38,093 nt of DNA from Cyanobacteria bacterium CG_2015-22_32_23 (GTDB lineage Bacteria > Cyanobacteriota > Cyanobacteriia > Cyanobacteriales > Cyanobacteriaceae). This document shows positions 1-8,108 of the stretch, piece after piece; within the stretch, counting starts at the first letter, position 1, and every line of letters begins with the position of its first letter. The notes under the pieces were generated by a model, which was not told where the DNA came from, ran no database searches, and saw only the letters and a list, made by a program, of their open reading frames with translations. The stretch spans positions 1 to 38,093 of the forward strand of contig JAACUG010000101.1 in assembly GCA_009993045.1 (NCBI GenBank), read 5' to 3'. Position numbers and translations under genes: made by a program.

Positions 1-16
1 CAAAACCATTAAAACC

Positions 17-44
17 TTTGCCCTTTGCCCATTGCCCTTTGCCC
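17..44. repeat. Short heptanucleotide tandem repeat, TTTGCCC type
   Basis: Four consecutive 7-bp units read TTTGCCC, TTTGCCC, ATTGCCC, TTTGCCC. This is a short tandemly repeated repetitive sequence of the kind common in cyanobacterial spacers. It lies just downstream of hemD, which reads leftwards. The following bases to position 78 (ACTTTTTCAGCAACCCC and neighbours) look like a dispersed-repeat or IS-end remnant, but this could not be confirmed. Confidence 0.75.
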
Positions 45-78
45 TACCCCTTCCTCAGACTTTTTCAGCAACCCCTAA

Positions 79-903
79 TTAGAAATGATCAATTTTTTGA
101 AAGTTGATGATGGCGTTGGTTAATCCTTCTAGGGTATATTCTTTGGCTTCTATATCTACTTTATGGAATAATTGTTGACAAGTGAGAGTTGTTTGTGGTC
201 CAATGGATGCGATGGCAAGGTTTTGTAGTAAAGAATTAAAAGTCAAAGAAGGATGATCCATAAGAGCTTGATTAACTAAATAATAAAAGTTTTTAACGGT
301 TTTAGAACTAGCAAAAGTAATAATAGAGATAATGTCGTTAGTTAAAGCATTCCAAGATATTTCGTCGATAAAATCGGGACATCCTGACTGATAAGCGGGA
401 ATTTCGGTGATGATTGCACCTTGTTTGGTTAATTGTTCAACTAAAATTTCTCTACCGCCACTTTCAACACGAGGAAATAAAATGTTTTGATGTGATAATG
501 ATTGGGGAAAATGACTGACTAAAGAATCGGCGATGAAATTTGGAGGGATAAAATCGGCTTTTAATTGATATTTTTGGAGATATTGAGCAGTTTTGTTACC
601 TACTACGGCAATTTTAAGGTTATTTAAGCTATTTCTATCTTTTCCTAAATGGTGTAAACGTTCAAAAAAATACTCTACTCCGTTAGCGGAGGTTAAAATC
701 AGCCAATTAAATTCGGATAAATTATGGATGGCGTTATCTAAGGGTTGCCAACTAGAAGGAGGTTTTATCACTAAAGCCGAAAATTCTAATACCGTTGCGC
801 CTTTGGTTTCTAACATTTGTCGAAATTCATGGTTAGCAGATGGTGCACGAGTTATTAAAATTGTTTCCCCTGCTAGAGGATAAGAGTTTTTATAGTTAAT
901 CAT
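79..903 (-). CDS. hemD: Uroporphyrinogen-III synthase (HemD)
   Basis: Cytosolic enzyme that closes hydroxymethylbilane to uroporphyrinogen III with inversion of ring D, the last step common to heme, chlorophyll, bilin and corrinoid synthesis. The 274-residue protein has the usual HemD length. It starts with the typical leader (GETILITRAP at about residues 12-21), has the mid-protein LTSANGVEYFFERL stretch (about 69-82), and ends with the ASIGPQTTLTCQQL segment (about 234-247) and a TLEGLTNAI tail. HemD has low sequence conservation and no single catalytic motif, so the call rests on these stretches and on the neighbouring cobA, whose product consumes uroporphyrinogen III. It is probably co-transcribed behind cobA (117-bp gap). 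No clear Shine-Dalgarno precedes the ATG. Confidence 0.9.
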   Translation of the reverse strand: MINYKNSYPLAGETILITRAPSANHEFRQMLETKGATVLEFSALVIKPPSSWQPLDNAIHNLSEFNWLILTSANGVEYFFERLHHLGKDRNSLNNLKIAVVGNKTAQYLQKYQLKADFIPPNFIADSLVSHFPQSLSHQNILFPRVESGGREILVEQLTKQGAIITEIPAYQSGCPDFIDEISWNALTNDIISIITFASSKTVKNFYYLVNQALMDHPSLTFNSLLQNLAIASIGPQTTLTCQQLFHKVDIEAKEYTLEGLTNAIINFQKIDHF

Positions 904-1020
904 TTGACAATAGGATGATATAGTTTCTCTAGGAAAATTGATTTTATTTTTTTAGACTTATGTGAATGGTTAAAACAAGTACCATTGATTAGAGTCAATA
1001 CTTTTATTTGCTAAAGTATC

Positions 1021-1719
1021 TTATTTTTCATTTTTAATTACATTACCAATGACGATGATACAAGGAGATAAAGAAATATTAAGGGTTTTTTCTACAATAT
1101 CACTTAATGTACCTTTCCATGTTTGTTGTTGTGGACTTCCTCCATTTTTGATAATGGCAATGGGAAAATTTGGCGATCGCCCATATAATTGTAATTGTTG
1201 GATGATTAGAGATAAGTTTTTACCACCCATAAGAATGACTAAAGTATCTATTTGACTTAAAATTGACCAATTAAGTAGATTGATATTGTGAGCGGTGACA
1301 ATAGTTAAACAACGACTATCATCTTTTTCCGTTAACATAATACCAGCTAATAAAGGGACAGCTAAAGCGGAAGAAATACCGGGTATAAATTGAATATCAG
1401 TATCAATACATTGTAAAGCGTCTAATTCTGAGTTAATACGACCGAAAATAGCAGGATCTCCACTTTTTAAGCGAATAACACTGTGATATTGCTTTGCATA
1501 TTGGACTAATAAATCATTGATAGTTGCTTGGGGAGTGCTAACTTTACCGCCTCTTTTACCGACACAAATTTTCAGACAATCATCGGAGGCAATATCTAAA
1601 ATTTCAGTATCAATCAAAGCATCATAAATAATAACTTCTGCGTCACAGATAATACGATGAGCTTTTATAGTTAGATAATCAATACCACCAATTCCAGCAC
1701 CGATAAAATAAACAGTCAT
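1021..1719 (-). CDS. cobA: Uroporphyrinogen-III C-methyltransferase (CobA/SUMT)
   Basis: SAM-dependent methylation of uroporphyrinogen III at C2 and C7 to precorrin-2, the entry to siroheme and cobalamin. The N terminus has the glycine-rich SAM-binding VYFIGAGIGG followed by LTIKAHRIICDAEVIIYDAL. Next come the GKRGG motif (about residue 54), RLKSGDPAIFGR (about 80-91) and PGISSALAVPLLAGI, all standard for the SUMT family. The ATG at 1719 was chosen over an in-frame GTG at 1731 because GGGAG lies 5 nt upstream of it and the product then begins at the normal MTVYFIG. The gene has no CysG-like oxidase/chelatase domain, as is usual in cyanobacteria. The tnpB stop codon is only 14 nt upstream, and the ribosome-binding site falls inside the inferred right end of that mobile element. 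hemD follows in the same direction. Confidence 0.93.
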   Translation of the reverse strand: MTVYFIGAGIGGIDYLTIKAHRIICDAEVIIYDALIDTEILDIASDDCLKICVGKRGGKVSTPQATINDLLVQYAKQYHSVIRLKSGDPAIFGRINSELDALQCIDTDIQFIPGISSALAVPLLAGIMLTEKDDSRCLTIVTAHNINLLNWSILSQIDTLVILMGGKNLSLIIQQLQLYGRSPNFPIAIIKNGGSPQQQTWKGTLSDIVEKTLNISLSPCIIVIGNVIKNEK

Positions 1720-1757
1720 GACAACTCCCACCGTTAACCTTGTGGTGTAATGGGGGA
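1719..1757 (-). repeat. Inferred IS200/IS605 right-end (RE) hairpin overlapping the cobA start
   Basis: On the minus strand TCCCCCATTA pairs imperfectly with TAACGGTGGGA around the tnpB stop codon, and this is followed by GTTGTCA. Cyanobacterial IS200/IS605-family elements commonly end in a G/C-rich hairpin next to the tnpB stop and then a TGTCA-like terminus. If the element ends at TTGTCA, its last base is the A of the cobA ATG. The hairpin and sequence are observed; the exact cleavage point is inferred. Confidence 0.6.
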
Positions 1758-2915
1758 TTCTTCCTTCACAGAACGATGCCTTACAAAAGCAGTGCCTTTA
1801 CTTGGTCTTACTCTTTCTCCAGAAGCTGATGCGATATGCCCTACCGCCAAAAGTCGTAAACCTTCATCTCTGATATTTATAGCAGCGTTTATATCCCTAT
1901 CATGTATCGTTCCACATTTAGGACATTGCCAACTACGAATATCTAAACTTAAACTATCTAACTGATTTAAACAGTTATTACAAGTTTTAGAACTAGGGAA
2001 GAATCTATCCACTTCAATGTAATATTTACCTTCCCATTCTGCTTTATATTTGAGCATAGTGCAGAATTGTCCCCAACCACAATCGCTAATAGACTTAGCT
2101 AACTTATGGTTTTTTACTGCCAGATTTTCTACCACTATGACTTGGTTTTCGTCCACTAATTTACGACTTAGCTTGTGTAAAAAATCTTCCCTACATCTCG
2201 TTATTTTTTCATGTACTTTAGCAACGGCTTTTCTTGCTTTATTGCGATTATTAGAACCTTTTTGTTTTTTAGCTAGTCGTTTTTGTTTCTTAGCTAACAT
2301 TTGCTCATATTTACGATAATGATTAGGATTGCCGTATTTACTACCATCACTGGTTATAGCAAAATCCTTAATTCCTAAATCAATACCGACTGCTTTACCT
2401 TCAGAATTTTGTTTAGGTAAATCAACACCGTCATCATAAAGACAAGAAGCAAAATATTTACCTGATGGTGTCAGGGATACTGTTACTGACTTTAATTTAC
2501 CTTCTGGTAAACGAGACACTTTACAGTAAACTTTTTTTAACTTAGGTAAGGTAAGGTAATCCCCATCAAGTTTAATTCCTTGCGGAAACCTAACAGATTG
2601 CTTATTTCCTTTCTTTTTAAATTTAGGGAATTTAGCCCGTTTTTCAAAGAAATTAAGGAAAGCACTACTTAAATCTAAAGCCACTTGTTGCAAAGCCTGA
2701 GATGGTACTTCCGTTAACCATTCAAACTCTTTCTTTAATTCAGGTAATTTATTGATTATTTCATTTTGACTTAAACTCTTACCAGTTGCTTTGTAAGTTT
2801 CATTAGTTAAATTAAGTGCAAAGTTATAGAACCACCTACAACAACCAAAAGACTTAGCGAGTAAGACTTTTTGCTCCGTTGTAGGATAGATTCTATACTT
2901 GAATGCTTTTAACAT
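1734..2915 (-). CDS. tnpB: RNA-guided endonuclease TnpB (IS200/IS605 family)
   Basis: A 393-residue protein of normal TnpB length. The N-terminal helix-turn-helix-type region (YRIYPTTEQKVLLAKSFGCC) is followed by the RuvC-like nuclease with all three acidic motifs: GIDLGIKDFA (Asp, about residue 178), VVENLAVKNHK (Glu, about 262) and DRDINAAINIRDEG (Asp, about 342). The zinc ribbon is intact (CNNC, about 313-316, and CPKC, about 331-334). All catalytic residues being present suggests an active enzyme. TnpB proteins use an omega RNA derived from the 3' end of tnpB and the element's right end, with the guide copied from flanking DNA. No tnpA accompanies it. The C terminus SVKEESPITPQG runs into the right-end hairpin. 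The start ATG has no obvious Shine-Dalgarno. It may also be retained as a host gene, but nothing in the sequence decides this. Confidence 0.95.
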   Translation of the reverse strand: MLKAFKYRIYPTTEQKVLLAKSFGCCRWFYNFALNLTNETYKATGKSLSQNEIINKLPELKKEFEWLTEVPSQALQQVALDLSSAFLNFFEKRAKFPKFKKKGNKQSVRFPQGIKLDGDYLTLPKLKKVYCKVSRLPEGKLKSVTVSLTPSGKYFASCLYDDGVDLPKQNSEGKAVGIDLGIKDFAITSDGSKYGNPNHYRKYEQMLAKKQKRLAKKQKGSNNRNKARKAVAKVHEKITRCREDFLHKLSRKLVDENQVIVVENLAVKNHKLAKSISDCGWGQFCTMLKYKAEWEGKYYIEVDRFFPSSKTCNNCLNQLDSLSLDIRSWQCPKCGTIHDRDINAAINIRDEGLRLLAVGHIASASGERVRPSKGTAFVRHRSVKEESPITPQG

Positions 2916-3013
2916 TGAACTAATATTTTGATTTACTCATTTATCTTAATATATATTCTGGGAAATGTTAAGGAATTGCTATTACAATGTTTCTTTTGTT
3001 GGTTCGCTTACAT

Positions 3014-3059
3014 CTCCCGTTTATTTCTGTGGGTATTTTTTTCGGGAGAAATTAAACGG
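3014..3059. promoter_or_regulatory. Hairpin in the tnpB/ilvC divergent spacer with two alternative stems
   Basis: CCGTTTATTTCT (3017-3028) pairs with AGAAATTAAACGG (3047-3059) with one bulged base. An alternative helix, CTCCCG (3014-3019) with CGGGAG (3043-3048), shares bases with it, so the two cannot form together. It lies 110 bp upstream of ilvC and 99 bp upstream of tnpB. It could be part of an ilvC leader, an IS left-end relic or a chance structure. Confidence 0.4.
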
Positions 3060-3156
3060 TAATATTACACTTACATTTCAAGACAAAAAAATAAATTTCT
3101 AATTGTTTTAAGTTATGATAAAAGATCGCTTACTAAACTAAAAATTTTATAATTGA

Positions 3157-4161
<1,005 letters not shown>

Positions 4162-4186
4162 TTAAGTAATATAGTAATTGATAACT

Positions 4187-4220
4187 GATAATGGATTATT
4201 AACGATTCATTATCTTTTGT
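4187..4220 (+). terminator. Possible rho-independent terminator of ilvC
   Basis: GATAATG (4187-4193) pairs with CATTATC (4208-4214) over a 14-nt loop and is followed by TTTTGT. The stem is A/T-rich and the T run short, so it is weak. It ends 12 bp before the yidD start, so yidD probably depends partly on readthrough or its own promoter. Confidence 0.4.
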
Positions 4221-4232
4221 CAATGATCCCTC

Positions 4233-4505
4233 ATGGTTAAAAAATTCTTAATCTTTCTGATTATTTGTTATCGTCGCTATATTTCCCCTCTATTTCTGCC
4301 TAGCTGTCGATTTACCCCTACTTGTTCTCAATATGCTATCACTGCTATTGATCGTTATGGTACTGTTAAAGGTGGTTATTTAGCCATAACTAGAGTTTTT
4401 CGTTGTCATCCTTTGTGTAAAGGTGGTTATGATCCTGTACCTTCTTTGTCTGATCGTTTCACTTCAATTAATGATGCAGACAGAAAAAATCATGATGAAA
4501 TATAA
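4233..4505 (+). CDS. yidD: Membrane protein insertion efficiency factor YidD
   Basis: Small membrane-associated protein that assists YidC/Oxa1-dependent insertion of membrane proteins. The family signature is fully present: an N-terminal hydrophobic amphipathic segment ([20 protein letters not shown]), then [20 protein letters not shown] with its paired cysteines, then [24 protein letters not shown]. At 90 residues it is a normal size, with a variable hydrophilic tail. In many bacteria yidD lies in the rpmH-rnpA-yidC region; here it follows ilvC with no such neighbours. The stop codon TAA is also the first three bases of a dispersed 24-bp repeat. Confidence 0.95.
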   Translation: MVKKFLIFLIICYRRYISPLFLPSCRFTPTCSQYAITAIDRYGTVKGGYLAITRVFRCHPLCKGGYDPVPSLSDRFTSINDADRKNHDEI

Positions 4506-4526
4506 GTAAGTAGGCAAAATTAATTA
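4503..4526 (+). repeat. Dispersed 24-bp repeat, copy 1 (TAAGTAAG...AATTAATTA)
   Basis: Reads TAAGTAAGTAGG followed by CAAAATTAATTA. It matches the core of two other copies in this window (6407-6430 and 19472-19494) with one mismatch to the first. This copy has only the core and begins on the yidD stop codon. Confidence 0.65.
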
Positions 4527-4622
4527 CTTTATCAGTCTATTGACATAGATTTTTTTCTATGTTTTAATATTTTACTATAGTTTAAATACTATAACTATCA
4601 TTTAATAATAACCTAAATAACG

Positions 4623-4955
4623 ATGGTGTTAGAAGTTTTTATTTTACTTACGATTATGTGTGGTTTTTTCGGTGTCATTTTTAAAGAAAATTTGATCATG
4701 AAAACCATTTCTATGGATATTATGAGTACAGGAGTTGCAACTTATTTTGTTTTAGTGGCTTCACGTCATGGATTATTTACCCCAATTCTGACGGAAAAAA
4801 TCGTTAATTATGCTGATCCCGTACCACAAGCAGTAATTTTAACAGCTATTGTCATTGGGTTTTCAACTCTAGCTTTAATATTAGTGACGATAATGAAATT
4901 AGCGAAAAATAATCCTACTTTAGAGACTAGAGAAATCGAAAAAAATAACACATAA
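4623..4955 (+). CDS. mrpC: Mrp antiporter subunit C (NuoK/MnhC-like)
   Basis: A 110-residue membrane protein with three predicted helices and the NuoK-like layout. These are an N-terminal helix (VLEVFILLTIMCGFFGVIF), a second helix around MDIMSTGVATYFVLVA, and a third after the diagnostic ADPVPQAVILTAIVIGFS. Mrp complexes exchange cytosolic Na+ (or K+/Li+) for protons across the membrane; subunit C corresponds to NuoK of complex I. First gene of the operon; its stop overlaps the next start (TAATG at 4953-4957). No clear Shine-Dalgarno precedes the ATG, so an upstream alternative start cannot be excluded. In cyanobacteria these genes are often annotated as NDH-1 homologues. Confidence 0.85.
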   Translation: MVLEVFILLTIMCGFFGVIFKENLIMKTISMDIMSTGVATYFVLVASRHGLFTPILTEKIVNYADPVPQAVILTAIVIGFSTLALILVTIMKLAKNNPTLETREIEKNNT

Positions 4956-6406
4956 TGATTAATTTAACCATTGTTTGGATTGCCATACCTTTATTGTTAG
5001 GTTTTATTATTTCTTTAACTCCTAAATTAGGTAAATATTTAGCATTATTTGGCAGTTTAATTTCTGTGATTTATAGTTTACAAATACTGTTCAATAACAT
5101 AAATTTATCGTTTCAATTACTAGATAATTTTGGGGTTACTTTTAGAGTAGATTCTCTCAGTGGTTATTTTATTTTAACTAATGCTATTGTAACTACGGCA
5201 GTGATAATTTACTGTTGGCAACAGGAGAAAACTGCTTTTTTTTATGGACAAATTATTTTGTTACATACTAGCTTAAATTCAGCTTTTATCACCACAGATT
5301 TTATTACTTTATATGTTGCTTTAGAAGTTATTGGCATGATAGCTTTTACCTTAATTGTTTATCCTCGCACAGATCGATCTCTTTGGATAGGTTTACGTTA
5401 TTTATTCATTAGCAGTATTGTAATGTTGTTTTATTTAGGTGGTTCAATTTTAGTTTATAAAGCCAATAATTCTTTTTATTTTGAAGGTTTAAAAAACTCT
5501 CCTCCTGAAGCCTTTGTATTAATTTTTTTAGGTTTATTAGTCAAAGGAGGAATTTTTATTTCTGGATTATGGCTGCCTTTAACTCATGCAGAGTCTGAGA
5601 GTCCCGTTTCGGCTTTATTGTCAGGGATTGTAGTGAAAGCAAGTATTTTACCTTTAATTAGATGTGCAGAAATTAGCGAAGATATTGATTTTATTATACG
5701 ATTATTAGGAGTTGGTACAGCAATTTTAGGAGTTTTTTATGCTTTATTAGAAAAAGATATTAAACGAATGTTTGCCTTTTCTACTATATCTCAATTAGGG
5801 TTTATTTTAGCTTCTCCTTCCGTCGGTGGTTTTTATGCTTTAACTCACGGATTAGCAAAATGTACTCTGTTTTTAACTGCTGGTTATTTACCCACCAGAA
5901 ATTTATCAGAATTGAAAAAAAATGGTATTAATACTAGCATCTGGATTCCCCTTTCTTTAGCTTCTATTTCTATGATTGGTTTTCCTTTTTTCTCTAGTTT
6001 TGAAGCTAAGGTATTAACCATAGATAATTTACTTTCTTGGCAAGTTATTCCCATGAATATTGTCGCTATTGGTACAACTATTTATTTCTTTCAATTAATT
6101 TTATTACCCCATAAATCTGAGAAGGATAGAAAAATTAGTTTTAATTTACTATTAGCTGTTACTTTATTAATTTTTATGCTTCTTTCTACTAATATTATCT
6201 ATTATGAAGCCTATATTTTGATTAATATTATTAAGGCTTTAATTATTGTTTTATTAGGGTTTTTATTTTACCGTTTTATTCTTAGAAAAATAGTTATAAA
6301 TGTACCTCGCATTCTTGAAGAATTTGATAATATAGTGGGTTTTTTAACTTTAATGTGTATTTTATTATATGGAGTGTTATTAATGGTTAATAGTCCATTA
6401 TTATAA
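4955..6406 (+). CDS. mrpD: Mrp antiporter subunit D / NdhD-like proton-conducting subunit
   Basis: A 483-residue polytopic protein of the NuoL/M/N-MrpA/D antiporter-like family. Key features: TM5 glutamate in YVALEVIGMIAF (about residue 124), TM7 lysine in LGLLVKGGIFISGLWLP (about 198), the signature HAESESPVSALLSG (about 211-224), LEKDIKRMFAFSTISQLGFI (about 269-288), and a downstream channel lysine in LTHGLAKCTLFL (about 303). These define the hydrophilic half-channels for proton translocation. It is the only large antiporter-like subunit in the operon; standard Mrp complexes have two (MrpA and MrpD). It resembles MrpD/NdhD more than MrpA because it lacks the long C-terminal MrpA extension. 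Overlaps mrpC by one base. A 149-bp spacer holding a dispersed repeat separates it from mrpE. Confidence 0.87.
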   Translation: MINLTIVWIAIPLLLGFIISLTPKLGKYLALFGSLISVIYSLQILFNNINLSFQLLDNFGVTFRVDSLSGYFILTNAIVTTAVIIYCWQQEKTAFFYGQIILLHTSLNSAFITTDFITLYVALEVIGMIAFTLIVYPRTDRSLWIGLRYLFISSIVMLFYLGGSILVYKANNSFYFEGLKNSPPEAFVLIFLGLLVKGGIFISGLWLPLTHAESESPVSALLSGIVVKASILPLIRCAEISEDIDFIIRLLGVGTAILGVFYALLEKDIKRMFAFSTISQLGFILASPSVGGFYALTHGLAKCTLFLTAGYLPTRNLSELKKNGINTSIWIPLSLASISMIGFPFFSSFEAKVLTIDNLLSWQVIPMNIVAIGTTIYFFQLILLPHKSEKDRKISFNLLLAVTLLIFMLLSTNIIYYEAYILINIIKALIIVLLGFLFYRFILRKIVINVPRILEEFDNIVGFLTLMCILLYGVLLMVNSPLL

Positions 6407-6454
6407 TAAGTAAGTAAGCAAAATTAATTATAGGTTTACTTTATATTCATGCAA
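6407..6454 (+). repeat. Dispersed repeat, copy 2, inside the mrp operon
   Basis: The core (6407-6430) starts one base after the mrpD stop codon and reads TAAGTAAGTAAG then CAAAATTAATTA. Like copy 3 at 19472 it continues with a TTTAC...TTAT...CATGCAA extension ending at 6454. The remaining spacer to mrpE is A/T-rich with no other signal seen. Confidence 0.7.
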
Positions 6455-6555
6455 GAAATAAAAAACAACAAAAAATTATTAATTATTAATTTCAAATTAT
6501 ATAATCTGTTTTACTTTAATACTTAGTTAATTCTTAATTTACTTTCTCATTAATT

Positions 6556-6939
6556 ATGATTTTATCTCTTATTTTAAGACTAACAATTTGGTTTTTACTT
6601 ACTTCTGATTTAAGTATTCCAAATATAATTATTGGTTTATTTATTGCCATATTATTACCTCGTAGTAACACAGAAAAAGAGTCAATAAAAGAATGGTTAA
6701 AAGTATTCGGAAGGTTATTAATAGCTATTCCTCAAGCCTATTATGAAGCCTTAGAAATTATGATTTTTCCTCATCCCTATGAAAGTTTTACCGTAGAAAG
6801 AGTTAAACAAAATAGATCGAAAAATTTAATTTTTTTAGATATATTTTTAATAACATTTACTCCTAAAACTTTGGTTTTAAAATATTATCAAGAAGGGTTA
6901 TTTCAAATTCATCGAATTTTAAGAAGGAGAAGTCAATGA
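6556..6939 (+). CDS. mrpE: Mrp antiporter subunit E (MnhE-like)
   Basis: A 127-residue protein of the MrpE/MnhE family. Two N-terminal hydrophobic segments (LILRLTIWFLLTSD and IPNIIIGLFIAILLP) are followed by the conserved WLKVFGRLLIAIPQAYYEALEIMIFPH region and a short C-terminal domain. MrpE has no complex I counterpart and is needed for assembly or full activity of the complex. It is shorter than many bacterial MrpE proteins (usually about 150-170 residues), and the C terminus is truncated relative to those. Its stop overlaps the mrpF start by four bases (ATGA), so the two are translationally coupled. Confidence 0.82.
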   Translation: MILSLILRLTIWFLLTSDLSIPNIIIGLFIAILLPRSNTEKESIKEWLKVFGRLLIAIPQAYYEALEIMIFPHPYESFTVERVKQNRSKNLIFLDIFLITFTPKTLVLKYYQEGLFQIHRILRRRSQ

Positions 6940-7190
6940 ATATTATTTTAGTGATCATGATTCTAACTTTATTGATACCTATTTATCAAGGATGGAAAGA
7001 TGAAGATATATGGCAAAAAATGTTAGCTGTTGCGAGTATTTCTAGTAAAACTGCGATTTTAATTTTATTTATTTCTGTGTTAAGAGATGATTGGATGATT
7101 GCTATTGTTGGAGTAATTATTTTAACAGTTGGTAATGCAGGATTTATGTTATTAGCGCAAGTAATTAAACGTGTCACTACGGAAAATTAA
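6936..7190 (+). CDS. mrpF: Mrp antiporter subunit F (MnhF-like)
   Basis: An 84-residue membrane protein with three hydrophobic segments: IILVIMILTLLIPIYQG, an alanine/isoleucine-rich middle helix (KTAILILFISVLRDD) and WMIAIVGVIILTVGNAGFMLLA. The size, topology and position between E and G fit MrpF. Small Mrp subunits diverge fast and the call depends partly on gene order. It overlaps mrpE by four bases and precedes mrpG by 32 bp. Confidence 0.75.
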   Translation: MNIILVIMILTLLIPIYQGWKDEDIWQKMLAVASISSKTAILILFISVLRDDWMIAIVGVIILTVGNAGFMLLAQVIKRVTTEN

Positions 7191-7222
7191 TTACAATTTT
7201 TATTCTCTTATTTAATGAATTT

Positions 7223-7498
7223 ATGAGTTATTTTTTGATTATATTTGGCTTAATTTTATGGTTATGGGGTACATCTTATTTATTAAGTAAACGTTCGCCT
7301 CTTTACAAACTTCATAGTCTTTCTGTGTCTGATACCCTTGGTTCAATTGCCATTGTTATGGGATTATTATGGAAAATACCCAGAGAATGGCCATTATTAG
7401 TCTTAGCAATTATTTCTTTGGCAATTTGGAATACTATGCTAGGTTATGTTTTAGCTTATTGTTCTAGTAGTAATAAAAGTAATACTGTCGATGAATAA
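7223..7498 (+). CDS. mrpG: Mrp antiporter subunit G (MnhG-like)
   Basis: A 91-residue protein with three predicted helices. The conserved part is the pattern SPLYKLHSLSVSDTLGSIAIVMGLL, in which the loop before helix 2 and the D-T-G residues match the MrpG family. It is a subunit of the Mrp cation/proton antiporter with a structural role in the small-subunit cluster. The stop codon lies inside the next gene (8-bp overlap), indicating coupled translation. Confidence 0.82.
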   Translation: MSYFLIIFGLILWLWGTSYLLSKRSPLYKLHSLSVSDTLGSIAIVMGLLWKIPREWPLLVLAIISLAIWNTMLGYVLAYCSSSNKSNTVDE

Positions 7499-8108
7499 TC
7501 CCGATTTTTCCCTTTATCTTATCACTGCTTTATTACCTCTGTCGGCTTTTTTATTGGTAATTCAAGTCAATCCTTTTCATGCTTTAGTTATTCGAGGTAT
7601 TTTAGGTGCGATCGCCACTTTAGTATATGCTATATTAGGTGCTGGAGATGTGGCTTTAACAGAGGCTTTGATGGGGACATTATTGGCAATTACTTTGTAT
7701 GTTATTGCAGTACGTTCTTCTTTAGTGATGAAGTTGGGAGTCTTAGAGACAGATTTCCAAAAGGAAACTCAAGCATCAATTTCTACGGAAGAAAAGGAAA
7801 AAAAAGATTTATTTTTATTGATAATAAGTAACTTTAAAAAGATTATCCGTAAATATTATTTAAGGTTAGAATTATTGAGTTATAAAGACATAAATAACTT
7901 AGAAAAAGCATTACAAGAAAAAGAAGTTCATGGTATTTGTTTTCCTATTAATAATAACATCAAAAATAACGAAAATTTAGATAATAAAAATCTCTATGAA
8001 ACTATTTTTAGAATTGAAAGATTATACGAAATTATCTCTCAAGAAAACTCTAATGTTGAAACTAATTTAAGCTATGTCAATATAAAGCAAAATAAAGAGG
8101 AAAATTAA
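7491..8108 (+). CDS. DUF4040 (MbhD/MrpA C-terminal-like) membrane subunit with long hydrophilic tail
   Basis: A 205-residue protein. Residues 1 to about 85 carry three hydrophobic helices with the MbhD/DUF4040 pattern (GAGDVALTEALMGTLLAITLYVIAVR), which corresponds to a helix group in the C-terminal part of full-length MrpA. Residues from about 90 to 205 form a charged, asparagine/lysine/glutamate-rich region without membrane segments, probably cytoplasmic. The MrpA carboxy part therefore exists here as a separate gene, split from any NuoL-like domain. The tail is not familiar from MbhD or MrpA and its role is unknown. Overlaps mrpG by eight bases and the following mrpB by one. Confidence 0.75.
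   Translation: MNNPDFSLYLITALLPLSAFLLVIQVNPFHALVIRGILGAIATLVYAILGAGDVALTEALMGTLLAITLYVIAVRSSLVMKLGVLETDFQKETQASISTEEKEKKDLFLLIISNFKKIIRKYYLRLELLSYKDINNLEKALQEKEVHGICFPINNNIKNNENLDNKNLYETIFRIERLYEIISQENSNVETNLSYVNIKQNKEEN

Larger units (their letters stand above)
1719..2915 (-). mobile_element. Solo-tnpB (IS1341-type) element, left end undefined
   Basis: A tnpB gene with an apparent right-end hairpin but no tnpA Y1 transposase gene on either strand nearby, so it is a non-autonomous IS1341-type element. The right boundary is inferred at about 1719. No convincing left-end hairpin was found between the tnpB start and the divergent ilvC gene, so the other boundary lies somewhere in 2916-3150. Confidence 0.6.

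Noticed and set aside
7609-7618. Repeated GCGATCGC palindromes as possible regulatory operators
   Set aside because: This is HIP1, spread through coding and non-coding DNA of most cyanobacteria; it marks the lineage rather than local regulation.
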